Made by a program: the position numbers and the translations under genes. A stretch of 15,806 nt of DNA from an uncultured Collinsella sp. GTDB taxonomy: Bacteria; Actinomycetota; Coriobacteriia; Coriobacteriales; Coriobacteriaceae. Of the stretch, positions 1-6,734 are shown piece by piece (within the stretch, counting starts at the first letter, position 1; every line of letters starts with the position of its first letter). The stretch lies in the NCBI GenBank assembly GCA_902490445.1, contig CABUDZ010000050.1, forward strand, positions 1 to 15,806, read 5' to 3'. The notes beneath the pieces are model-generated. The model searched no databases and had not been told where the DNA came from. It worked only from the letters and a program-made list of their open reading frames with translations.

Positions 1-14
1 GCTTTGGGCTTGTC

Positions 15-20
15 TACAAT
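15..20 (+). promoter_or_regulatory. Candidate -10 box of the alpha-glucoside PTS operon
   Basis: TACAAT differs from the TATAAT consensus at one base and lies 138 bp before the first start codon. A -35 element at the usual spacing would fall outside the window, so this rests on the hexamer alone. Transcription would begin near base 27, placing the hairpin at 46-77 at the start of the leader. Confidence 0.35.
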
Positions 21-45
21 AGCTCCCGTAAAAAGAAATGCGGAA

Positions 46-77
46 GGTTACCGAGTCCCTCGGACGTGGGCCTAACC
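46..77 (+). promoter_or_regulatory. Leader hairpin, possible LicT-type antiterminator (RAT) site
   Basis: GGTTA at 46-50 pairs with TAACC at 73-77, and CCGAG at 51-55 pairs with CTCGG at 59-63. This leaves a 9-nt bulge (64-72) on the 3' side. Ribonucleic antiterminator sites bound by BglG/LicT proteins are ~30-nt hairpins with an asymmetric internal loop and end in AGGC-AAACC-like sequence; the 3' end here reads GGGCCTAACC. Position in the leader of an operon encoding such an antiterminator supports the role. The match to consensus is loose, and I see no overlapping terminator with a T-tract, so attenuation by another mechanism is possible. Confidence 0.35.
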
Positions 78-157
78 AAAGTCTTTGAACGGGTGTGTCT
101 CTATGGATGCATTCGCTTGATTTTGGTTGGGCTATATGTATGAAGGGACATGCCACC

Positions 158-670
158 ATGGGTTTCTTTTCTCGCCTGATGGGCGGTTCGGATGAGCAGA
201 AGACTGTAACTTCCGAGTTCGAAATCCTCGCCCCCGTTTCCGGCGAGCTTGTTCACCTAGAAAAAACCAATGATCCCGCTTTTAGCAGCCGTGCCGTGGG
301 CGATGGCGTTGCCGTGGTTCCTGCAGAGGAAACCGTGTGCGCTCCTGTTTCCGGCACCGTCGCGGCACTGTTTCCGACCGAGCACGCGCTGGGCATCATG
401 TCCGACGACAGCTCTGCTCAGGTGATGCTGCATATCGGAATCGACACTGTTAAGCTTGAGGGCAAGGGCTTCCATGCGCTTGTTGCTCAGGGTGACCATG
501 TCGACGCGGGCCAGCCCCTCGTCGAGGTTGATTTTGACGCGGTCCGCGCCGCCGGCTTCGATCCCACGGTCTTCGTTATCGTGTGCGAGCGTTCGGAGAA
601 CTCGACTCTTCGTGAGCATGCTTCCGGCCCTGTTGCTGTTAAAGAGCCTGTCGTCTGGCTTTCCGAGTAA
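158..670 (+). CDS. PTS glucose-type EIIA component (IIA-Glc family)
   Basis: Cytoplasmic phosphocarrier of 170 aa, about the length of E. coli Crr. It accepts phosphate from HPr and passes it to the IIB domain of a membrane permease. The active-site region reads LHIGIDTVKLEGKGF; His92 matches the phosphorylated histidine and His76 (in TEHALGI) the second conserved histidine of the family. The ATG at 158 was chosen because AAGGGA (143-148) lies at good spacing and the following MGFFSRL is a typical amphipathic start. A GTG at 95 would add 21 residues that do not look like the family. It sits 18 bp before the antiterminator gene and in the same operon as an EIICB that lacks a IIA domain, so it probably serves that permease. 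It could also serve other glucose-family permeases in the cell. Confidence 0.9.
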   Translation: MGFFSRLMGGSDEQKTVTSEFEILAPVSGELVHLEKTNDPAFSSRAVGDGVAVVPAEETVCAPVSGTVAALFPTEHALGIMSDDSSAQVMLHIGIDTVKLEGKGFHALVAQGDHVDAGQPLVEVDFDAVRAAGFDPTVFVIVCERSENSTLREHASGPVAVKEPVVWLSE

Positions 671-688
671 ATTCTTGTGGTGGGTACC

Positions 689-1549
689 GTGGTTATCAAG
701 CGAGTTTTCAACAATAACGTCGCAATGGTCACTTCGGACGATGGCTCCGAGCTCATTGTCATCGGCCGAGGCCTCTGCTTTGGCCGCCATGCCGGCGACG
801 CTATCGATGAGGCATCGGTCGAAAAGACCTATGCGCTGCAGGAGGGCACTTCTCAGGATTCGCGCACGATTGACCGCTTGGCACATCTTTTGGAGTCCAT
901 TCCCACCGTCAACCTCGTGATTTCCGAGGACATTGTTCAGATGCTCCGTCGAGAGCTCAATGTTGATATCAACGACAAGATTCTCATTGCTCTCGCAGAC
1001 CATATCAGTCTTGCTTTGGAGCGCGAGCGTAAGGGCGTCCCCTGCGAGAATCCGTTGCTGCTCGAGATCCAGCAGTTCTATCGCAAGGAGTATGCGCTTG
1101 CGGGCCGTGCGCTGCAGATTATCAAGGAGTATATGGGCATCCAGATGAGCGAAGAAGAGCAGGGTTTTATTACGCTGCATATCGTCAACGCCACCATGCC
1201 GCAGCGCTCTGACCGTCTCATCATCTCGGTCCAGCTTGTTCGCGACGTGCTCGCGATTGTTTCCGAGCACTATGCTACGACCCTTGACGTCACCTCGTTG
1301 CCTTACGAGCGTTTCGTTCGCCATCTGCAGTTTTTTGCGCAGCGAGCGCTCGATCCCGCGGCGGGGCAGGTTAATGGCGACGCGCTGTTCCGTATCGATG
1401 AAACGGCGTATCCGAGGGCGTTCTCGTGTGCCGAGTCAATTGCCGACCACTTAGCGTCTACCTATAACGTTGTCGTTACCGATGCCGAGAAGAGTTATCT
1501 CGCATATCACATTGTTAACCTGCTTGGAGAACCTGGTCTCGAGGCATAA
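689..1549 (+). CDS. licT: BglG/LicT-family transcription antiterminator with two PRDs
   Basis: RNA-binding antiterminator of 286 aa. Residues 1-56 form the CAT RNA-binding domain, starting MVIKRVFNNN as in LicT and BglG. Two PTS-regulation domains follow, roughly 65-170 and 171-286. The four regulatory histidines are all visible: His105 and His164 in PRD1, His212 and His274 in PRD2. In this family the PTS permease phosphorylates PRD1 to inhibit the protein when substrate is absent, and HPr phosphorylates PRD2 to activate it. The GTG at 689 was preferred to GTGs at 677 and 680 because the CAT domain begins there and GGTGGG lies 5 bp upstream; the start is not certain. It lies between EIIA and EIICB genes, so it most likely controls this operon through a leader RNA. 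Confidence 0.92.
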   Translation: MVIKRVFNNNVAMVTSDDGSELIVIGRGLCFGRHAGDAIDEASVEKTYALQEGTSQDSRTIDRLAHLLESIPTVNLVISEDIVQMLRRELNVDINDKILIALADHISLALERERKGVPCENPLLLEIQQFYRKEYALAGRALQIIKEYMGIQMSEEEQGFITLHIVNATMPQRSDRLIISVQLVRDVLAIVSEHYATTLDVTSLPYERFVRHLQFFAQRALDPAAGQVNGDALFRIDETAYPRAFSCAESIADHLASTYNVVVTDAEKSYLAYHIVNLLGEPGLEA

Positions 1550-1550
1550 C

Positions 1551-1603
1551 GTGCCCACACATCGATTGATATAAGGCAAGGCTCACGGTCTTGTCTAGGG
1601 CAC
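1551..1603 (+). other. Nested stem-loop between licT and the PTS permease gene
   Basis: In the 93-bp gap, GTGCCC (1551-1556) pairs with GGGCAC (1598-1603). Inside, AGGCAAG (1574-1580) pairs with CTTGTCT (1590-1596) with one G-U wobble. No T-tract follows, so this is not a normal terminator. It could stabilise the downstream message, pause polymerase, or be an antiterminator target. A purine-rich ribosome site (1624-1635) follows. Confidence 0.4.
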
Positions 1604-1642
1604 ATCTGTCTTAATTTGCGGAAAAGGAAGGGGAGTACCGCT

Positions 1643-3259
1643 ATGACCGCAAAAAAGAAGTTCAATTTCAAAGCGCCGTTGGAGGTGTTCGCGAAGTCGA
1701 TCGTTCAGCCGATGATGTATCTCTCGGTTGCCGGCATCCTGCTCATCGTGGGCATCATTCTGACCAACAAGACCATCTGCGCCGTGATCCCTGTGCTGGG
1801 CTCCGGTCCGTTCCAGCTTGTGGGCGCCGTTGTCTATCAGTCGCTGATGTTTATCATCAACAACCTCTCGATTCTGTTCTGCGTGGGCATCGCCGGTGCC
1901 ATGGCAAAGAAGAACAAGGGCCACGCTTCGCTGATCGCCCTGATGTCGTTCTTCCTGTTCCTGCAGGCCAACAACATCGTGCTCAACGCCACCGGTTCTC
2001 TTGCCGAAGCGAGCGGCATGCTCGGCCTTACCGGAACCGGCCAGAGCACCGTTATGGGCATTCAGGTGCTCGATACCGGCGTGTTTGGCGGCATCATTCT
2101 TGGTTGCATCACCGGTGCCGTGTTCAACAAGTACTCGAACAAGCAGTTCCCCATTGCCCTTTCGATGTTCTCGGGCGTTCGCTTTCCGTTCCTGATCATG
2201 ATCATCATCTCCTGGATCATGGGCGCTGGCTTCTGCATCGTTTGGCCTCCGGTTCAGGGTGCCATCTCCTCCGTTGCCGGCATCATTAAGGAGTCGGGCA
2301 ACATCGGTCTGTTCATCTACGGCATGCTCAACAAGCTGCTCGTTCCCACCGGCCTGCACCACCTCATCTACACCCCGTTCCAGTTCTCCGATGTGGGTGG
2401 CACCCTGACGCTGGGCGATCAGGTTATCGCCGGTGCCTACCCCATCCGTGTTGCCGAGATGGCAATGACGGGCCAGCCCTTCTCCGATAGCACGTATTTC
2501 AACAGCTACACCTTCAACAACCTGTGGCCCTACATCGGTATCGGTCTCGCCTTTATCGTCACCGCTTACAAGGGGAACAAGGATAAGACCAAGGCCGTTA
2601 TCATCCCGCTGATCATCACCGCCGTGCTCTCCTGTGTCACCGAGCCCATGGACTTCCTCTTTGTCTTTGCCGCTCCCGTGCTCTTTGTCGTTCACTCGGT
2701 TCTTTCCGGCATCTTCCTGGTCCTGCTCAAGGTCCTCTCCGTGCCCGCTTCGACTGCAGGCGGCATCATCAACATCGTGGTTTCCAACCTGGTCCTCGGT
2801 GTCGACAAGACCAACTGGCCGGTTATGCTGGTGCTTGGAGTCGTCAACGCCACTCTGTACTTCTTCCTCTTCACCTTCCTCATCAAGAAGCTCAACCTTC
2901 ACACGCCTGGTCGCGAGGAGGAGTCCGAGCTCGCCGAGTCTGTTGCCGAGGGCGAGGCCGCCGCGTCTGTCGCGGTGAAGCAGGGCGCTGTTGCCGCGGC
3001 TCCCGCAGAGGGCGTCGATGCGGGCATTGCCGACCTGGTCGCAGGTCTTGGCGGCAAGGACAACATCGAGGAGCTCGAGAACTGCTTTACGCGTCTCCGC
3101 GTGAATGTTAAGAACCCGGACCTCATCGATGAGAACCTCATCAATCACGTGCCCAACAGCGGCATCAACCGCAACGGCAACAATATCCAGATCATCTTTG
3201 GCATGAAGGTTGCCGAGATGCGCGACAAGGTCGAAAACGCAATTGAGAAGGAGCAGTAA
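1643..3259 (+). CDS. PTS alpha-glucoside/maltose-type EIICB permease
   Basis: Membrane permease of 538 aa that would import a glucoside while phosphorylating it at C6. Residues ~10-425 are the hydrophobic IIC domain; conserved features include GLHHL and a TEP motif near residue 334 (TEPMDFLF). An Ala/Glu-rich linker (~428-462) leads to a C-terminal IIB domain with its phosphorylated cysteine, Cys481, in NCFTRLRV. The length and IIC-IIB order match B. subtilis MalP (GlvC) and E. coli MalX. There is no IIA domain, consistent with use of the EIIA at 158-670. The ATG at 1643 was chosen because AAGGAAGGGGAG lies just upstream; an earlier in-frame start would place that site inside the gene. The 6-phospho-alpha-glucosidase gene follows after 3 nt, which supports maltose-like alpha-glucosides rather than beta-glucosides as substrate. 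Confidence 0.95.
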   Translation: MTAKKKFNFKAPLEVFAKSIVQPMMYLSVAGILLIVGIILTNKTICAVIPVLGSGPFQLVGAVVYQSLMFIINNLSILFCVGIAGAMAKKNKGHASLIALMSFFLFLQANNIVLNATGSLAEASGMLGLTGTGQSTVMGIQVLDTGVFGGIILGCITGAVFNKYSNKQFPIALSMFSGVRFPFLIMIIISWIMGAGFCIVWPPVQGAISSVAGIIKESGNIGLFIYGMLNKLLVPTGLHHLIYTPFQFSDVGGTLTLGDQVIAGAYPIRVAEMAMTGQPFSDSTYFNSYTFNNLWPYIGIGLAFIVTAYKGNKDKTKAVIIPLIITAVLSCVTEPMDFLFVFAAPVLFVVHSVLSGIFLVLLKVLSVPASTAGGIINIVVSNLVLGVDKTNWPVMLVLGVVNATLYFFLFTFLIKKLNLHTPGREEESELAESVAEGEAAASVAVKQGAVAAAPAEGVDAGIADLVAGLGGKDNIEELENCFTRLRVNVKNPDLIDENLINHVPNSGINRNGNNIQIIFGMKVAEMRDKVENAIEKEQ

Positions 3260-3262
3260 ACA

Positions 3263-4645
3263 ATGATCATTACTCTGTGTGGTGGCGGATCCACCTTTAC
3301 CCCCGGCATCGTCAAGTCCATCGCTCTGCGCAAGGACGAGCTCGACGTTGACGAGATTCGTCTGTACGACATCAACGAGGAGCGCCAGCGCAAGATTGGC
3401 GTGCTCGTGGACTGGATTTTGCACGAGGACCTCGGCCTGGATATCAAGCTCACGGTGACCACCGACAAAAAGACGGCTTTTACCGACGCGAGCTTCGTGT
3501 TTGCCCAGATGCGCGTGGGCGGCTATGCCATGCGCGAGCAGGACGAGAAGATTCCGCTGCGTCACGGCTGCGTGGGTCAGGAGACTTGCGGTTGCGGCGG
3601 CCTTGCCTACGGCATGCGCACCATCTTCCCCATGGTCGAGCTGATCGATGACGTTGAGAAGTACGCCAAGAAGGATTACTGGATTCTCAACTACTCCAAC
3701 CCTGCCGCCATCGTCTCCGAGGGCTGCCGCGTCCTGCGTCCCAACGCTCGCATCATCAACATTTGCGACATGCCGATCGCGATCATCGACGTGGTCTGCG
3801 CCGCACTTGATATCGATAAGAAGGATGTCGAGTACGATTACTTTGGCCTCAACCACTTTGGCTGGTTCACCTCGATCCGCCACAAGGGCGAGGAGGTGCT
3901 CCCGCAGCTGCGCGAGTACATCAAGGAGCACGAGATCCTGCTGCCCGATTCCTACCTTAAGGGCATGGGCTCGCTGATGTCCAAGAAGCCCGAGGAGGCC
4001 ACCGACGAGCACCCCGAGCAGAACCGTCACACCAAGGGCAGCTGGTACTACGTCTGGAAGGGCGAGTACGAGATCATGGAGTGCTTCCCGGAGTACCTGC
4101 CCAACACGTATCTGAACTACTACCTGCAGCAGAAGGAGTTCGTCGAGCATTCCAACCCCGAGCGCACCCGTGCTAACGAGGTTGAGGAGACGCGTGAGAA
4201 GAACCTCTTTGATGGTATCGACCATTACGAGAAGACGGGCGAGATCGACGAGAGCACGTTCTACGCGGGCAGCCACGGCGACTGGATTGCCGACCTGGCT
4301 ATCGCTCTGAAGAACGACACCAAGCAGCGCTTCCTGGTCATTTGCGAGAACAAGGGCGCTATCCCCAACATGCCCTACGACGCTATGGTCGAGCTGCCTG
4401 CCTACATTGGCAAGAACGGCCCCGAGGTCATCAGCCGCGACAATATTCCTCTGTTCCAGCAGGGCCTCATGATGCAGCAGCTGAACTCCGAGAAGCTCGT
4501 GGTCGAGGCTACGATCGAGGGTTCGTACGAGAAGGCGCTCAAGGCCTTTACGCTCAACAAGACCGTGCCTTCGATGAAGGTCGCCAAGGAGGTTCTCGAC
4601 GACATGATCGAGGCCAACAAGGGTTACTGGCCCGAGCTTAAGTAA
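3263..4645 (+). CDS. 6-phospho-alpha-glucosidase, glycoside hydrolase family 4
   Basis: Cytoplasmic enzyme of 460 aa that should cleave 6-phospho-alpha-glucosides made by the adjacent permease into glucose 6-phosphate and glucose. GH4 enzymes use NAD+ and a divalent metal in a redox-elimination mechanism. The N-terminal NAD-binding motif is CGGGSTFTPG (6-15). Other family motifs are MRVGG (83-87), GQETCGCGG (105-113), NYSNPA (143-148), CDMP (168-171) and GLNHFGW (195-201). Cys168 and His198 match the metal ligands and Asp169 the catalytic acid described for B. subtilis GlvA. CDMP is typical of the alpha-specific branch, whereas beta-specific members usually have CN-P. AAGGAG at 3249-3254 supports the start, 3 nt after the permease stop. 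This is the last gene before the terminator. Confidence 0.95.
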   Translation: MIITLCGGGSTFTPGIVKSIALRKDELDVDEIRLYDINEERQRKIGVLVDWILHEDLGLDIKLTVTTDKKTAFTDASFVFAQMRVGGYAMREQDEKIPLRHGCVGQETCGCGGLAYGMRTIFPMVELIDDVEKYAKKDYWILNYSNPAAIVSEGCRVLRPNARIINICDMPIAIIDVVCAALDIDKKDVEYDYFGLNHFGWFTSIRHKGEEVLPQLREYIKEHEILLPDSYLKGMGSLMSKKPEEATDEHPEQNRHTKGSWYYVWKGEYEIMECFPEYLPNTYLNYYLQQKEFVEHSNPERTRANEVEETREKNLFDGIDHYEKTGEIDESTFYAGSHGDWIADLAIALKNDTKQRFLVICENKGAIPNMPYDAMVELPAYIGKNGPEVISRDNIPLFQQGLMMQQLNSEKLVVEATIEGSYEKALKAFTLNKTVPSMKVAKEVLDDMIEANKGYWPELK

Positions 4646-4679
4646 AAGCAACAGGGTCGCTGGCCGCATACCTGGAGTA

Positions 4680-4720
4680 ATGCCCCGTCCACGTGATTAC
4701 GTGGGCGGGGCATTGTCATT
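4680..4720 (+). terminator. Intrinsic terminator of the PTS operon
   Basis: A 15-bp stem (4680-4694 with 4699-4713, one G-T pair) closes on the 4-nt loop GATT. It begins 34 bp after the GH4 stop codon and is followed by a modest T-rich stretch (TGTCATTT). The stem is very stable, so termination is likely even with the weak T-tract. Confidence 0.87.
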
Positions 4721-4741
4721 TGGTAACGCGTTTTACCAAAT
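4718..4741. promoter_or_regulatory. Perfect 9-bp-arm dyad, probable operator
   Basis: ATTTGGTAA (4718-4726) and TTACCAAAT (4733-4741) are perfect inverted repeats around a 6-bp spacer, CGCGTT. The size and spacing are typical of a dimeric regulator's operator. It lies just after the terminator and ~160 bp before the hydrogenase operon, so it most likely controls that operon. I do not recognise the regulator. TTGGTA (4720-4725) inside it could act as a -35 box, but no clear -10 box follows. Confidence 0.5.
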
Positions 4742-4754
4742 ATGGCATTTATCT

Positions 4755-4799
4755 GCGGTAATGTTCTATTTCACCGCCGAGGGTGACATTTCATACCGC
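4755..4799. promoter_or_regulatory. Second nested dyad upstream of the hydrogenase operon
   Basis: TCACC (4771-4775) and GGTGA (4782-4786) flank GCCGAG. GCGGTA (4755-4760) and TACCGC (4794-4799) form outer arms centred close to the same point. It could be a second operator. The half-site order (TCACC then GGTGA) is the reverse of that in the redox repressor Rex site, so I do not call it a Rex site. Confidence 0.4.
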
Positions 4800-4816
4800 C
4801 TGCCGAACTGCGTGGA

Positions 4817-4880
4817 GACCTAACAACTTTTTAGGTCAGTGTTGTGCGTGTAGCAACTTCGCCCGGCCTCGCCTCCGGGC
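4817..4880 (+). other. Two hairpins in the probable leader of the hydrogenase operon
   Basis: GACCTAA (4817-4823) pairs with TTAGGTC (4831-4837) across a 7-nt loop. GCCCGG (4861-4866) pairs with CCGGGC (4875-4880) across 8 nt. The second ends about 9 nt before the ribosome site GAGAGGGG and may affect translation of the first gene. No known riboswitch class is recognisable. Confidence 0.4.
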
Positions 4881-4901
4881 TGCCATGTGAGAGGGGATCT
4901 T

Positions 4902-6734
4902 ATGGCTCGACTGCACGTAATGGAACGCAGCCACGCTCAGGCCGTCATGGACGACCTGCACGATGCGCTCGGACGTCGTCTGGCGGTGAGTTCGCTCGCC
5001 CCGTGCCCCGTTGAGTTTACGGCAGCGCTCGTCAATCTGTGCTCCACCCAGAGCTGCGGCAAGTGTACGCCCTGCCGCGTGGGCCTGAGCGCGCTGAGCG
5101 ACCTGCTCGCCGATGTGCTCGAGGGCCGCGCCGACGAGTCCACGCTCAACTTGATTGAGCGCACCGCCCGCACCATCTACCTTTCGAGCGACTGCGCCAT
5201 CGGCTACGAAGCTGGCGCCATGGCACTCACGGCCATTCGCGGCTTCCGCGACGATTTTGAGCACCACATTCGCGAGCACTCCTGCGGCTTTGACCGCGAG
5301 GCCCGCGTCCCGTGCGTTTCGGGCTGCCCGGCGCACGTCGACATTCCCGGGTACATTTCGCTGGTCGAGGCCGGCCGCTATGCCGACGCCGTCAAGGTCA
5401 TCCGCAAGAACAATCCGCTGCCGCTCGTCTGCGGCCTGGTGTGCGAGCATCCCTGCGAGATGCACTGCCGCCGTGGCATGGTCGACGACCCCATGAACAT
5501 CCTCGCCCTCAAGCGTTTTGCCGTTGAGCATAGCGACCTCAACGACCACAAGCCGCATGTGGTGGACAACACCGGGAAGCGCGTCGCCGTGATCGGCGGC
5601 GGCCCGGCCGGTCTTTCTTGCGCTTACTACCTGGCCGTGATGGGCCACAAGGTGACCATCTTGGAGCAGCGCCACCACCTGGGCGGCATGCTGCGCTACG
5701 GCATCCCCAGCTATCGTCTGCCGCGCGAGCGCCTGCAGGCCGAGATCGACTGGATCTTGAGCGCCGGCATCGACGTGGAGCTCGACCACTCCGTCAACGG
5801 CGAGGAGCTTGCCCGTCTGCGCGACGAGTTCGATGCCGTCTACCTGGCTATTGGCGCCCACAGCGATAAGAAGCTTGGCCTTCCGGGCGAAGAGGCGCTC
5901 GGCGTGGAGTCGGCCGTCAAGATGCTGCGCGCCATCGGCGATGACGAACTGCCCGACCTGAGCGGCCAGCGCGTGTGCGTCATCGGCGGCGGCAACGTGG
6001 CCATGGACGTGGCACGCTCTGCCGTGCGCTGCGGTGCCGAAAAGGTGAGCATCGTCTACCGCCGTCGCATCTGCGATATGACGGCACAGGACGCCGAGAT
6101 CGCCGGCGCCCAAGCCGAGGGCTGCGAGGTGCTGGAGCTCACCGCCCCGCTCGCTATCGAGACGGGCGAGGACGGTCGCGTGAGTGGCCTGCGCGTGCAG
6201 CCGCAGATTATCGGCGCGCCCCGTCGTGGGCGTCCGGCCCCGCGTGCCGCCGCCACGCCCGAGCGCGTCATTCCCTGCGAGCGCGTGTTTGTGGCCATTG
6301 GCCAGGACATCGATTCCAAGCCGTTTGAGGACATGGGCATCGCTTGTAAGTGGGGCTGCGTGGTCACCGATTCGGATGGCGCCGTGCCCAACTTCGATGG
6401 CCTCTTTAGCGGCGGTGACTGCCAGACCGGTCCCGCCACCGTCATCCGTGCCATCAACGCCGGCCGCGTGGCTTCGGCAAATATCGACCGCTACCTGGGC
6501 TTTGACCACAAGATCAAGCTCGAGGTCGAGCTGCCGACCGTCCAGTTTAAGGGCAAGCATGAGTGCGGCCGCTGCGAGCTGGGCGAGCGCGAGGCCGGCG
6601 AGCGTATTCACGATTGGGATCTGGTCGAGCAGGGTCTCACCGAGCAGGAGGCGCGCCAGGAGGCGAGCCGCTGCCTGCGTTGCGATCACTTTGGCTTTGG
6701 CGCGTTCCGCGGAGGGAGGAACCTGGAATGGTAG
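4902..6734 (+). CDS. NAD(P)H oxidoreductase: NuoF-type Fe-S domain fused to a GltD-like flavoprotein
   Basis: Soluble iron-sulfur flavoprotein of 610 aa. Residues ~45-120 resemble the 4Fe-4S end of NuoF (SCGKCTPC with Cys52, 55, 58, then Cys98), without NuoF's FMN/NADH domain. Residues ~135-215 form the Fe-S domain of glutamate synthase small subunits (Cys138, 142, 177, 181, 185, 189). The flavoprotein follows: FAD motif VIGGGPAGLS (230-239), NAD(P) motif VIGGGNVAMD (360-369) with VYRRR (385-389) suggesting NADPH, and FAD-closing motif GLFSGGDC (500-507). Four more cysteines (555, 558, 591, 594) may bind another cluster. The closest type I know is SfrB-like and hydrogenase-linked GltD homologues. 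No glutamate synthase large subunit is adjacent, and the next gene overlaps by 7 nt, so it is probably the NAD(P)H-handling partner of the hydrogenase. The ATG at 4902 follows GAGAGGGG; a GTG at 4887 is less likely. Confidence 0.9.
   Translation: MARLHVMERSHAQAVMDDLHDALGRRLAVSSLAPCPVEFTAALVNLCSTQSCGKCTPCRVGLSALSDLLADVLEGRADESTLNLIERTARTIYLSSDCAIGYEAGAMALTAIRGFRDDFEHHIREHSCGFDREARVPCVSGCPAHVDIPGYISLVEAGRYADAVKVIRKNNPLPLVCGLVCEHPCEMHCRRGMVDDPMNILALKRFAVEHSDLNDHKPHVVDNTGKRVAVIGGGPAGLSCAYYLAVMGHKVTILEQRHHLGGMLRYGIPSYRLPRERLQAEIDWILSAGIDVELDHSVNGEELARLRDEFDAVYLAIGAHSDKKLGLPGEEALGVESAVKMLRAIGDDELPDLSGQRVCVIGGGNVAMDVARSAVRCGAEKVSIVYRRRICDMTAQDAEIAGAQAEGCEVLELTAPLAIETGEDGRVSGLRVQPQIIGAPRRGRPAPRAAATPERVIPCERVFVAIGQDIDSKPFEDMGIACKWGCVVTDSDGAVPNFDGLFSGGDCQTGPATVIRAINAGRVASANIDRYLGFDHKIKLEVELPTVQFKGKHECGRCELGEREAGERIHDWDLVEQGLTEQEARQEASRCLRCDHFGFGAFRGGRNLEW

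Noticed and set aside
95..157. GTG start at 95 for the EIIA gene
   Set aside because: It adds residues unlike the family. The ATG at 158 has AAGGGA at good distance and gives a normal-length protein.
1595..4669. A 1024-aa open frame on the - strand opposite the PTS permease and GH4 genes
   Set aside because: It is fully antisense to two genes with clear family motifs, has low-complexity Val/Leu/Asp/His-rich sequence with no recognisable domain, and arises from strong third-position bias in the real genes.
4755..4799. Rex redox-repressor site upstream of the hydrogenase operon
   Set aside because: Rex sites read TTGTGA then TCACAA; here the half-sites are in the opposite order (TCACC then GGTGA), so the resemblance is not real.
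4836..6689. A 617-aa - strand frame opposite the NuoF/GltD hybrid
   Set aside because: Ala/His/Asp-rich shadow of a gene with intact Fe-S, FAD and NAD(P) motifs; no domain or ribosome site.
4902..6734. Glutamate synthase small subunit (gltD)
   Set aside because: The NuoF-type N-terminal domain, extra C-terminal cysteines, absence of a large subunit gene and overlap with hydA all point to a hydrogenase partner.
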